Shown piece after piece: positions 29,937 through 40,004 of a DNA stretch of 64,000 nt. The stretch's first letter is position 1, and every line of letters begins with the position of its first letter. Position numbers and translations under genes: made by a program. Below the pieces are notes generated by a model. That model was not told the DNA's origin. It was given only the letters and a program-made list of their open reading frames with translations, and made no database searches. The stretch comes from Skeletonema tropicum (lineage: Eukaryota > Bacillariophyta > Thalassiosirophyceae > Thalassiosirales > Thalassiosiraceae): contig CM074145.1 in NCBI GenBank assembly GCA_037178625.1, positions 1,116,001 to 1,180,000 on the forward strand. The letters run 5' to 3'.

Positions 29937-30400
29937 ACCACTTAACAGTATCACTCAACAGCACAATGGTATTCGATACTTGGCTGCCACACGGTGGAAG
30001 TGTAAGAAATATGGTTTTGTGTACAGAGCGGTCGGTAGACACGACAGAGGCATAAAGCGAACTCAGAACTCACTCAAGATCTTCATGCACGCGTTTGGCG
30101 CTTGGCTGTGATCAGGCGGGCAGTAGCAGCCACGTGCTTGTTTATCATGTAGATCACCAACGTACCCTTACAAGCTAACGAATAGTATCGGGGAATGGCT
30201 AATATTTGATAGACGTTAGAGACAGTACACTAACAGACCCACATGACAAAACCCTTTTCATCGAAGGGCGACTAACTTTCTTCCTACAAAAGTGGATATG
30301 AGAACCGAACCCGATCAATTCAAGAAGACTAAATTCCGAAGCAATGAATTCATGCTCCTATGTCAGCAAGTTGCAGTTAGCAAGCAATGGTTTTTCATCT
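29937..30400 (+). promoter_or_regulatory. Conserved 5' block of the patatin array, copy 3
   Basis: It repeats ACAGTATCACTCAACAGC through TGGCTGTGATCAGGCGGGCA and AAAGTGGATATGAGAACC, as in copies 1 and 2. The first 250 bp are nearly identical to the orphan block ending at 29583, indicating very recent duplication. Confidence 0.6.
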
Positions 30401-30460
30401 ATTTCATAATAGACAATTGACAGAGAAGTGACATCAGTGTAATACAACAACAGATAAAAT

Positions 30461-32756
30461 ATGAATCTAATGCTAATGCATTCAGCTTTCATTGCTGCAT
30501 TGGCAGTTCTTGGGCATGGACCAGATGTGGTGAGTTCAAGTGTGTGATAGTAAACATCTCTACTGTGATTGACTCTTCAATTGTCTGAGACTGGGTCATA
30601 CTAATGCTATTCTCTTCTGTCTCATATTATAGTCTGGTTTCTCCATAGCTACTCCGCCTACGACATTCGGCAGTTGGAACAATAAGGCAGCTCTTGCAAT
30701 TGATAGCGGTGGGGACAGGAAGGTAGCTCTTGCAATCGATGGCGGTGGCCTACGTGGAATTCTCAGTGCAAGTATTCTCAAGAGAGTCGAGAAGTCAATC
30801 CAGTACCAAACTCAAGATCCACATCGACGGATTGGGGAGTCATTTGATATCATTGCTGGGACATCGACTGGTGGGATCCTGGCAACATACTTCTCTGCGC
30901 CACTGTCAGAACTCAACAACGAACTCAACGGCACTGCGGCTGGCGCCATTGACTTCTACAAAAAGAATGCTCAGAAAATATTTGGAAAACCGCCTATTCT
31001 AGATCTAGTCATGAGGACACTTCGCAATGTGAAGTTTTTGGGGTACAAACTACCCGTAGATGCTCTTGCAGAACTTCTTGATCTTGCATATCGTAATGTT
31101 AAAGGGATGCCCAGGCATTCAGGTTCAGGCCTGGATGCAGCTCTTAGCGAGACTCTTCCAAACCTTACTTTCAGCGAGCTCGCAAGCTGGCCCCATTCAG
31201 CCAAAGGAAGGAACCCTTCACTTCTCTTAGTTTCGTATGATGTCAAATATCGCCGCCCAGTAGCGTTTGTTGCGGACAGATATGATAACACGACATTCTT
31301 CCTACGTCAGGAGCCCCTAAGTGCACCCTTCTCTCCACCATTTGAGTCGACAAGTGACAACTTTACTCAACTCTTTCCTGGTGATGAGAATAGGCGCCAC
31401 AGTGTCGTCGAGCGTTGGATTAGTAGATTCAATGAGAGCGGAAGCTGCACAGAAGGTTTCGAGTACGGCCCTATCAGCTTTTTGGGTGATGTCCAAATCT
31501 TACGAGATGAAGTCGCTGAAAAGTGGCAAAAATTGCAGAATGAGACTTTTAACAAGATCAAAAAATTGAACGGAGAGAAGCCCGATGCCGATGTGATGAC
31601 AGAGAACTATGTGAGCTTTGCCCAAACCAATTTGAAAGACGTGGAGGTGTGGAGGGCGGCCCGAGCGTCAAGCAGTGCACCTACTTTTCTTCCTGCCATG
31701 AAGATTGATAATTTTTATCGAAGGGATTGGGACAAGCTCAATGCCAATGAGTACTGTGACAATACTGAACAAATGGAGCCCGGCTTCTTTTGCGACGGAG
31801 GCATTGTCGCCAACAACCCAGGCTTACAAGCTCTTCTTTATCTCATGGCACGCGATCAAAGTATGTCTGCGGACACTAAAAAGAGAACAAAAGATAAAGC
31901 CAATGCCAAGTACGAGAGCAGTGAGAAGGTTGATTGCGATAGGAGATTACTACAAGATTTACCCGAGGATTGGGAGGAATACAACAAGATTGCTCTCCCC
32001 AACACACTAGACAATTATGCGCTGCTTTCAATCGGAAGTGGTTCAACTTTTGAAAACGCGGATGTTGATTCCATGGGCGATAGTGAGCTATGGTGGATCA
32101 AACAAGGAGCGCAGTCAGGAAATCTTATCAGCCTTCTGATGGATAACTTACAGATGATTGCACATACTAACCTACGCACTCTTTTTTCTCTTGCTGGGCG
32201 TGATAATGCCTATCTGAGAATTCAATACCGCACAAATCGCGGTATTGTATCTGAGCACTTCGATGAAAGTTTGGGAAAGATGGATGATCCAAGCGACTCT
32301 ACATTGAATGATTATGAAGACCTAGGACAATATATTGCTGAGATGTATGCTGGCACAATTGATCAGTTCGTTTTCCTTCACATTCTCAAGAAGGAAGAGC
32401 GTGACGCATTCATTAAAAGGCACAACGTGACTGCAAAAGAAGTATTCAATGGTATTCCAATTGCAGACGACGAGCTGGGCGCCTGGAAAAGTAAGAGAGA
32501 ACATAATGCTCCAAGCGACGTCAAGCCCAAGCCTAAGAAGCCCACTCCTATACTTCGAGCACCACCGCCGCCAAAGATAGACGTCTCAAAGATAGTCATC
32601 CCAAAGATAGACACGTCAAAGACTGACATCCTAACTCCAACTCCTATCATTCGGGCACCACCGGCGCCGCCAAAGATAGACGTTTCAAATTTAGATATCC
32701 CAAAGATAGACATCTCAAAGACTGACATTCCAAAGATGAACATTCTGGATCATTAA
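30461..32756 (+). CDS. Patatin-like phospholipase, array copy 3
   Basis: Exon 1 (30461-30529) encodes the signal peptide MNLMLMHSAFIAALAVLGHG plus PDV; exon 2 is 30633-32756, with a 103-bp phase-0 intron, giving 730 residues. Oxyanion loop, nucleophile elbow (GTSTGG) and FCDGGIVANNPGLQ are intact. Just before the true oxyanion loop sits a second, decayed copy (KAALAIDSGGDRK), followed by VALAIDGGGLRG, from a small internal duplication of about 45 bp. The tail is longer than in copy 1 and consists of two rounds of APPPPKIDVSKIVIPKID-like repeats ending MNILDH. The domain after the catalytic Asp and the DQFVFLHILKK region match copy 1. It is probably an active secreted lipid acyl hydrolase. Confidence 0.88.
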
Positions 32757-33233
32757 GCGACGAGTAAACTATAACGAGACTCGGAAGAAGGACTGTTTTA
32801 AAGAAGTAGAAATGAGACAGTGGACACCTATAGAACCGAAAGAGAAATATTAGAGACTAGATAGAATGGACAAGCTTGTTGTTCCGCAAACCCAAGCGGG
32901 AGATAGAAAGCTGTATTGTTGCTGTTGAATTGTAGATCGCTGATTGAATTGTAGGAAATGTCTTTGAACTTTGATAGTTGATAGATAATCTGGTTGAATT
33001 GTAGGCATCATTTGACTTTCATTATACACCTCACGTCCATGACATCTTTCAGTTCTATATGTAACAGAAATTTTAAAGTACGTCTGGTGGGCCCTCAAGA
33101 GGCGACAAGAATTTGTAAGTTGTAGACAGTATCCATGCAATGCCAATACACAAGTGTATTTGCTTTCAATGTGTAGAGAAGACACGTATCTTTTGCGAAG
33201 TGCAAAAATGCAACGCACAGCCGACCTACATAT
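32757..33233. other. Patatin 3' tail and spacer
   Basis: It repeats the tail found after copies 1 and 2 (GAATTGTAGG, TTTGAACTTTGATAG, CATGACATCTTTCAG). At 33176-33194 it ends in another AGAAGACACGTATCTTTT box. No separate gene is seen. Confidence 0.55.
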
Positions 33234-33303
33234 ATACCATGAAGGCAAAGAAGAGCAAGCTGATGCAACATCTGATGCTGTCAGAGCGGAAGATATTGGC
33301 CAT
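33234..33303 (-). pseudogene. Signal-peptide fragment of the plastid membrane protein gene
   Basis: Read on the minus strand from 33303 it gives MANIFRSDSIRCCISLLFFA, then FMV and a stop, matching the first 25 residues of the gene at 17944 (MANLFRSGSSS..CISLLFFAFMV). The flanking sequence also matches (GAACAAAACACATCA beside AGTTAGT). The divergent promoter and first codons of that gene were thus copied together with a patatin unit. Confidence 0.8.
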
Positions 33304-33418
33304 ATTGACTCTTTATGTTGTTGAGGACGAAGCTATTGGGAGTTAGTTGGTTTGGAGAGAGGAACAAAACACATCAACATTCATTTGCGCTTGCTTGATG
33401 AGAGCTTGCTTTTTTATG

Positions 33419-34030
33419 AGAGGAGACATGTATCTTTTTCTAAGTTCAAGTGCGTGCAGGAAGTGCAAAAGCACTGAAGATCAAAGCTTCGTTCGATCTC
33501 CACCGATTTCATTACTTAATCGATTGGCTGCGCCTCATTATTGTTGATTGTTACCATCAGCAAATGATCTTCGAACGTAGGTTGCCATGGTGGAAGTGAA
33601 AAAAATGGGTTGGTGCTCAAGAGGTCAGAGGGTCGAAAGACACAGGCATAAAGCGAACTCAGAACTCACTCAAGATCTTCATGCTCGCGTTTTGCGTTTG
33701 GCTGTGATAAGGCGGGCAGCGTAGCCACGTGCTGATTTACAACGTAGATTACCGACCTGCCTAGCGAGAAGTATTTGACATATATCATTCCCCTTTGAAG
33801 ACTGCTGGAGAGTAGATAGAAGACGTTTGAGATATACTCACAGACCTCCATAACAAACACTTTTCATAGGCGACTAACTTTCTTCCTGGCATAAGTGGAT
33901 ATGAGAACCGAACCCGGTCAATTCGAGAATTCAAACTTCAAAACAATGAATTCATGCTCCTATGTCAGCAAGTTGCTGTCAGAAACAACAGCATAGCATC
34001 ATCATAATGATAATAGACAATTGACAGAGA
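33419..34030 (+). promoter_or_regulatory. Conserved 5' block of the patatin array, copy 4
   Basis: It starts GAGGAGACATGTATCTTTT and then follows the array block in more diverged form (ACTCACTCAAGATCTTCATG, AAGTGGATATGAGAACCGAA). The greater divergence agrees with the decayed state of the gene behind it. Confidence 0.5.
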
Positions 34031-34070
34031 AACGACGTCAGTACAATACAACAACAGAAACAGATAAAAT

Positions 34071-34821
34071 ATGAATCTAATGCATTTAGCTTTCATTGCT
34101 GCATATGTAGTTCTTGGGCCTGGGTCGGAGGTGGTGAGTTTAAATGTGTGATAGAATACATCTCTACTAATACCTATACCTATACTACGATTGCGTCTTT
34201 TATCCAGGCTGGGTGCTAATGCTATTCTCTTCTGCTTCTGTCTTCATATACATATAGTCCGGGTCCCCTTTAGCTACTCCTTCTACGGCTACGACAATTG
34301 GCGGTGGAGACAAGAAGGTAGCTCACTTGGCAAGTGATTATGGCGGTGGCCTACACGGAGCTTTCAAATCAAGCATTGTCAACAGAGTCGAGAAGTCAAT
34401 CCAGTACCAAACTCAAGATCCAGATCGACGGGTTGAGCAGTATTTTGATATCATCCGTGGGACACCGACCGGTGAAATCCTGGATGATCCAAGCAATTAT
34501 ACAATGAAAGATTGTCAAGAAATAGCAGAGCTTATTACTGAAATGTATGCTGGCGCAATTGATCAGTTTGTTTTCCTTCACGTTCTCACGAAGGAAGAGC
34601 GTGATGAATTCATTGTTAAGCACAGTGCGACTGCAATAGCAGTTTTCAATGGGATTCCAATTGCAGACGACGAACTGAATACCTGGAAAAGTCGTCCAGA
34701 CGCTCCAAGTCCAAGGGAAGTCATGCCCAATCGTATGCTTCACGCACCACCGAGGCTAGAGGTAGACGTCTCAGACATAGGAATCCGAAAAAGGAGACGC
34801 TGGAGCTGGAAGCTGCGTTGA
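34071..34821 (+). pseudogene. Patatin array copy 4, catalytic core deleted
   Basis: The exon 1 equivalent (34071-34133) keeps a signal peptide, MNLMHLAFIAAYVVLGPGSE plus V; exon 2 is 34258-34821, with a 124-bp intron. The oxyanion loop has become YGGGLHG and the nucleophile elbow GTPTGE, so the catalytic Ser is replaced by Pro. Right after it the sequence jumps to DDPSNYTMKD, skipping about 440 residues including the catalytic Asp. The remaining tail matches the C terminus of the other copies. The frame is open for 208 residues, so a catalytically dead secreted remnant could still be made. I call it a pseudogene. Confidence 0.8.
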
Positions 34822-35052
34822 TGATGAATTTACAACTTGGATCGCTGATTGAATTGTAGGCATTGTTTGAACTTTGATAGATATCTGTTGAATTGTAGGC
34901 ATCCTTTTTGACTTTGATAAGTAATAATGGAATAGAAGATATTTATTCCCAATCCACCTCAACTTCAAACTTCTAAGTAGTTTGCTAGAGAAGTATTTGT
35001 ATTGTACAGCTTGTTATTGTCCTGCAATCGGATTTGCTGTCACATTGTTATG

Positions 35053-35252
35053 AAAGGAGACACGTATCTTTTGCGAAGTGCAAAAATGCACAGCCGCGAG
35101 CGAATGGAGCCGAGCATAAGCCGAAAATCAAGCAAAGCACCGAAAATCAAAGCACGAGAAGCGAACTTCGATCGACTTCGATTTCATTTTCTGCCATCTC
35201 ATTGCATTCAACGATTGGCTGCATAACCATCATTGCTTACCACTCCGCCACT
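35053..35252 (+). promoter_or_regulatory. Patatin-type 5' box in front of the GST gene
   Basis: GAAAGGAGACACGTATCTTTT and then GCGAAGTGCAAAAATGCACA match the same segment at 33176-33210 in the patatin array. CGATTGGCTGCATAACCATC near 35212 resembles the GATTGGCTGCCTCATTATTG phrase. The GST start codon follows at 35253, so the gene appears to use a promoter derived from the array. Confidence 0.55.
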
Positions 35253-36047
35253 ATGACTCAATCAGCACATGATCTTCTAACTGCCGGTGACGGCAAGCTC
35301 AGCCTACACTACTTCTCCATCGAAGGAGTAGCCGAGCAAGTACGCATCACACTCTCCGTGGCCGGCATCCCTTTTGAAGACGTCCGCGTCCCGTTTTCAG
35401 AATGGCAAACAAAAAAGCCAACCACCAAGTACGGTCAGCTACCCGAGATGATCTTGCCTAATGGCCAATTAATCACGGAGAGTATGGCGATGTTGCGCCT
35501 TGCTGGAGAGGCTGATCCGGAAGGAAAATTGTACCCTGCTGATGATGTTGGCATGCGTCTTCGGATTGAAGAGGCGCTTGGGCTTACTGCAGATCTTGCG
35601 AGGGCTTGGAATCCTTGCTTGTATATTGGGTAAGTCACTGATTGTATTGCTTGTATTTTATCGTTCTGCCCCGCATTTACTCACAATAGGTACTCTCTTC
35701 GCTTTAGCATGAGACCTGAGAGATTCGGATATCCCAAGGGTGCTGATTGGGCCGAGAAGGATGCCACTGTCAAGAAGCTTCGGGAGACATTTCTTGCAAA
35801 TGAATTGCCCAGGTACATGGGATATTACACCAACCTGATCAAAGAAGCGGGTGGTAATGCCTTTTTGTTGGGAGAAGATCTCACGATTGCTGATATTGCT
35901 GCGTACCAAGGTATCACATATTACACCAGGGGAGTAGCTGATTATGTTCCTGCCGATTGTTTGGAACCGTATCCGGAAGTTCTGGGCTTTTTGAAACGGG
36001 TGGCAGAGCATCCAAAGGTTGCGGCTTACAAGGCATCAAAGGCCTAA
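35253..36047 (+). CDS. Glutathione S-transferase, sigma-like
   Basis: The exons are 35253-35629 and 35708-36047, with a 78-bp phase-2 intron, giving 238 residues. An alternative acceptor at 35690 would add six residues but break the LYIGMRPERFGYP continuity. The N-terminal thioredoxin-like domain has LSLHYFSIEGVAEQVRITLS (Tyr and G-site start), then KYGQLPEMILPNG and LITESMAMLRLAG, where the cis-Pro and the E-S glutathione contacts are seen. The C-terminal helical domain contains NAFLLGEDLTIADIAAYQG, the N-capping box of GSTs. The enzyme conjugates glutathione to electrophiles such as lipid-derived aldehydes. No targeting peptide is evident, so it is likely cytosolic. It directly follows the patatin array. 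Confidence 0.9.
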
Positions 36048-36153
36048 GTTTACATTTCGAGTAACTATTTAATGAGTAGTGCATATCATATTATAATATG
36101 GCACAAAGTTACTGTGTTTGTGTTACTTTACATGTTACGCAACACTTCAGTGT

Positions 36154-37764
36154 CTACACAGTGGACTTTGCACCCATTTCACTGTGCAGAATTTGATAGG
36201 ATTGATTCTCATCATCTCTACTGAATCTAGTTTCACGATACACATCTTCTCCTCCTGGAATCATTGATTTTCTCTCTCTCCCTGATTGCTCATAAATTGC
36301 CTTGTTTGTTGCAATGAACTTCTCCATTTCCTCATCATAATCACCGCTGATCTTTGCCAATTTCCGACAGAAATCCCACTGATGTGAAGCTAGATTGTGG
36401 GTATCTTGTACCCTTGCACCATTTGGACCTCCGGATGCAGCATCTTCACTTGCTGCGGCTAGTCTATCCGACAAGCATGGCAATGGAATGCCATGAATTT
36501 GTTGTCTAGTCTGTGATACTACCGCTGCAGCTTGTATCTCGCACAATGGAAAAGGTACAATAGAGTGAGGAATCCCAATGAATGAGACAGACGGATAACG
36601 AGCATGCCAAGTTTGTTCATAAAGTGGTTGCACACGTCTTTCCCCAGGAGTAAATTGAAGTTCCAAATTAGATGCATCGTTGATAAATGGGAAATCGTAA
36701 TCATAGCCCGAACAAAATACAATAGCATCGATATCATCTGCGACATGCTCTTCAGGACAACGTTGAGAAGAAAAGTGCACCGCACCATTTTCATCGATTG
36801 ATTGCATCCTAGGCATGAGAGAGACATTCCCAAACGTTTGCATCTCATCACATGCGGAATCACTCAAATATACATGCTTTGCAACTAGTCCAATCTCTCT
36901 AGATATGTCCAATCCTGACGGCTTGGCTCCTACACAGAGAACCGTTTTTCCAGTGTAGGGTTGAGCGTTGTCATATTCTATGGCATGAATGATTTCACCA
37001 TTGAAGGTATCAAGTCCTTTCAGTCTGGGAACAGCAGGTCGTGCGTAGTGACCATTGCACACACATATGTTATCAAATGTTTCTGTGTGAGTTTCTTTTT
37101 CTACACTTCCATTTTCACCAATGTTAGTTGTCCACTCGAGAGATATTTGGTCATCATCCAAAACTGTTAGCTGCTTCACAGATGATCCAAATTTGATACA
37201 CTTTAATAAGTCGAATTTGTTGGCGTACGCCTCCAAGTATTGCAGCACATCCTTATGCGTAACATACGATGCTTCTCCATCGCTCCCCCAAGGCAATTCT
37301 CTATAAGCCATAAGTTCCTTGGGTAGATTTGTGCGTAGATTGCGATACATTGGTCGATTCTTCTTTTCTGTCTTTGTTGTCTGATCTTCATATCTCCAAA
37401 TCCCTCCTATTGAATGACGTGATTCCAATACAGTTACATCGTATTGGGTGTTTTGGTTGTGCTCGTTTTCACGAAGAAACGCTCTTGCAGTTGCTAAACC
37501 TGCGGCTCCACCGCCGATGATTCCAATTTTTTTCGTTCGAATGCATTCCCCGTTCCCATTGCTATTTGTTGACATCGACATGGATACAAGTATTCTTGAA
37601 GACGCAGCTGTTGCTGCTGCCTTAGGAATTGCTCTGGAGAAACGAAAAATGGTAGCTTTGCTGTGGAATGCACTGGAGCAAGTGGCGCAGAGAAGGACGA
37701 TATGCAGGAGGACAAAAGAAGAAATAATGATTCTACGAGGCATTGTGAAGAATAATGTTGGCAT
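36154..37764 (-). CDS. Flavin-containing monooxygenase
   Basis: It encodes 536 residues. After a hydrophobic N terminus (SFVLLHIVLLCATCSSAFHS), possibly a signal or bipartite targeting sequence, the FAD motif is IGIIGGGAAGLATARAFLRE with the acidic end VTVLESRHSIGGIW. The FMO-identifying region is represented by ICVCNGHYARPAVP. The NADPH site is a variant (VLCVGAKPSGLDISREIG), and FCSGYDYDFPF is the conserved C-terminal motif. Such enzymes oxygenate soft nucleophiles (N or S) with NADPH and O2. The substrate is unknown. Two in-frame methionines (37764 and 37743) could start the protein, both ahead of the hydrophobic segment. It is convergent with the GST gene, 106 bp apart. Confidence 0.88.
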   Translation of the reverse strand: MPTLFFTMPRRIIISSFVLLHIVLLCATCSSAFHSKATIFRFSRAIPKAAATAASSRILVSMSMSTNSNGNGECIRTKKIGIIGGGAAGLATARAFLRENEHNQNTQYDVTVLESRHSIGGIWRYEDQTTKTEKKNRPMYRNLRTNLPKELMAYRELPWGSDGEASYVTHKDVLQYLEAYANKFDLLKCIKFGSSVKQLTVLDDDQISLEWTTNIGENGSVEKETHTETFDNICVCNGHYARPAVPRLKGLDTFNGEIIHAIEYDNAQPYTGKTVLCVGAKPSGLDISREIGLVAKHVYLSDSACDEMQTFGNVSLMPRMQSIDENGAVHFSSQRCPEEHVADDIDAIVFCSGYDYDFPFINDASNLELQFTPGERRVQPLYEQTWHARYPSVSFIGIPHSIVPFPLCEIQAAAVVSQTRQQIHGIPLPCLSDRLAAASEDAASGGPNGARVQDTHNLASHQWDFCRKLAKISGDYDEEMEKFIATNKAIYEQSGRERKSMIPGGEDVYRETRFSRDDENQSYQILHSEMGAKSTV

Positions 37765-37885
37765 GGATCAGTCGATGCCTGGACTCTTGCTACCAACCAC
37801 TGCAACGCCTCTATGTTCTTCTTCCTGCCTGCGTTGTTGGAACTTGCGTTTATTTCTTCGCCCGCCGCCCGAGCCGAGGCCCGAG

Positions 37886-38100
37886 TAGGCAAACCGGGAT
37901 AGTGGGCGCATGGGCGTGCCCACAACACACCATGGTTGAAGGAGAGGCTTGAACGGGGAATATTGGGGATTTTTGGTCGATATAAGGGTTCAATTCGGGC
38001 AATTTGAGCTCATTTGTACCCGATTATGTGTAGTTGTGGGCCCAACGTGGGCGCCGCCCACAACATACCATGAAAAGCGCCCACTATCCCGGCACGCCTA
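37886..38100. mobile_element. Short TIR element (MITE)
   Basis: CCGGGATAGTGGGCGC at 37894-37909 is inverted at 38077-38092. The borders are TAGGC (37886) and GCCTA (38100), consistent with TA-flanked ends. The interior is partly self-complementary (GTGGGCGCCGCCCAC-like) and has no ORF. It lies upstream of the FMO gene start. Confidence 0.6.
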
Positions 38101-38170
38101 GGCCCGAGGCAAAAAAGAGTAGGAGGTTTTCTTCTCTCTCATTCAGAGGACAGACCCACACCGCAAACTA

Positions 38171-38991
38171 GCGTAATGGAATTTCACCATTTTTGGAGGG
38201 GGTTGAAAATTGCAGGTTGAAATTTCAGAAATTTCAGAAATTTCAAGGGATTAAATTTCACTCTAGCTTATCCTGAGATAGTCGTAATACTTTGCACTCT
38301 GCAGTCAACACATCACTCTAAGAGAGACTGTCAGCAAGCTTCTTTCCAAGCATCTTCTTCGCATCCATGATATGACGGAGGTTTTCCTTCCCTCGAAGAA
38401 GTGCAACACCAGTTGGATCCTTCGTCCTTCACACATCATGCACTGATGATCAGCCGGGTTGTTGAGGGGGGAGTTCTTCATGCCACAAAGGGCGTTGGCG
38501 GCGCATGTCAAAAGCATTATTGTTGAAGATTATTGAATTGTTGTTGTTATTGCCAGGCAAACTATGACAGCGTGGTAGACGGCAGAGTGAACAAAAAGTT
38601 GATTTGTGCACATACCCGCACCCAAAATAAGAGCCATCCGCGCCCAAAATCATCTGGTACATGCCAATGCAGGAACACGCATGTAAGCTGAATTACTACG
38701 AAGGAATAAGTAATACTGCATTGTTAGTCGCCAGCATTTTGGTGAAGAGTTACTCTCCGCTGAGTTGACAAACTCATCATCTGGATGGTGCGTGGTGTTC
38801 TTTGGGGTTTGGTGGTTGGTGGAATGAAGGGTCTTAGGTTATTTTTGTGCTACGTGTTGGTTCAGTACCATCCGTTCGCGCCAGAATTTTTGTGAAATTT
38901 CATTGTTGGCCAAAATTGGTGCAACTTTCACCCTGTAAATTTCACGAAAGTTGCAGTAGTGAAATTTCACCCTTTTGAAATTCCATTACGC
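38171..38991. mobile_element. TA-flanked TIR element, about 820 bp
   Basis: The ends are GCGTAATGGAATTTCA and its complement TGAAATTCCATTACGC, each bordered by TA (38169-38170 and 38992-38993). Additional GTGAAATTTCAC copies lie near both ends. The interior holds a minus-strand Cys-rich open stretch (38305-38662, two frames) with CSLCRLPRC and HQCMMC motifs, perhaps a captured gene piece. Confidence 0.7.
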
Positions 38992-39416
38992 TACCGCAAA
39001 CCGCAAACCGCAAACTAAAATCCGGTCATAGGGGTGTGACTGGGGTGTGAAACAGTGTCTAGTGGTTACCCGTCGAGACTATGAGCGCATCGTGATTCAT
39101 AGTCCAACTCATAGTCCAAAATAGGCTAATTTCGATAGGGTAAAAAGTTGTTTGAACCAGTTCCTACGAGGCGTAGCTGGTAGATTTCTGTCAGAGCATC
39201 ACCTGACGTGTTGGGGCGTGGTGTTGTTTTTCCCGGGGAGCCACTCGTTGACTCAGTAGGGCCGCCCAAACGTGGTGGTAAATTCGCCATTGTTGAAAAA
39301 AAAAGTCAGAGATGAGTATGAGAACACTACGTAGGAATTCGTGACTTTTTGGCGCGATCCATCATCACCACCATTTATCTCATTATTCATAGTCATAGTC
39401 CTTACCATTGCTTACG

Positions 39417-40004
39417 ATGACTACTACAGCTACAGCCAAACGTGAAGCAGCCACTCAGCCGCCGCAGCCGCCGCAGCCGCAGCAGCGATCGCCCGGCTTC
39501 TTGGCGTCCATCCATCAGCCCATATTATCACCTCGCAGCACCAATCCTCCAACCAACACCACCCCTGCGGTCGACAAATCGAACAACGAAGACAACTTTC
39601 TACTAACTCCAAGACCATTGACGGGTATCGGTTATGAAGAAGGGCAAGACGGGCGGAAAGTTGTGGTAGGTAATGATCATGGCACGAACAACGGCACTGA
39701 TGATGATGTGTCGTCAATTGCGATGTCCGTCAGCGTCAGCGATGTGTCATCGCAAATGGAGATGGAGGACGACGAAATGGTGGAGATGGCCACAGACACT
39801 GTTATTGATGAATCGAACACCACCGAGAATACGATTTCAATTGACGAGCAAATGATTGGGTGGTTTGGAGGTAGACGTGATGGCACGACATTGCGCATTC
39901 CGCCCATACCTGTGGGAGATGGGATATGTGTTTTTCAATGTGATAGGGGATACAATTTATCGTTATCTGCGTGTCAACTACAAATCAATGATATCAAACA
40001 ATGA
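39417..40004 (+). CDS. Hypothetical acidic/low-complexity ORF inside a TIR element
   Basis: It encodes 195 residues from the methionine of MTTTATAKREAATQ. It begins with a P/Q run, then S/T/N-rich linkers and a long acidic stretch (MEMEDDEMVEMATDTVIDES). The C terminus (MIGWFGGRRDGTTLRIPPIP) is more structured, but the frame ends soon after. No domain is recognised. Because it lies wholly within inverted terminal repeats, it is either the element's own gene or the 5' piece of a captured host gene. Expression is uncertain. Confidence 0.45.
   Translation: MTTTATAKREAATQPPQPPQPQQRSPGFLASIHQPILSPRSTNPPTNTTPAVDKSNNEDNFLLTPRPLTGIGYEEGQDGRKVVVGNDHGTNNGTDDDVSSIAMSVSVSDVSSQMEMEDDEMVEMATDTVIDESNTTENTISIDEQMIGWFGGRRDGTTLRIPPIPVGDGICVFQCDRGYNLSLSACQLQINDIKQ

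Noticed and set aside
35690..35707. Upstream acceptor for GST exon 2
   Set aside because: In frame, but adds six residues between LYIG and MRPERFGYP, which read continuously in GST-type proteins with the downstream acceptor.
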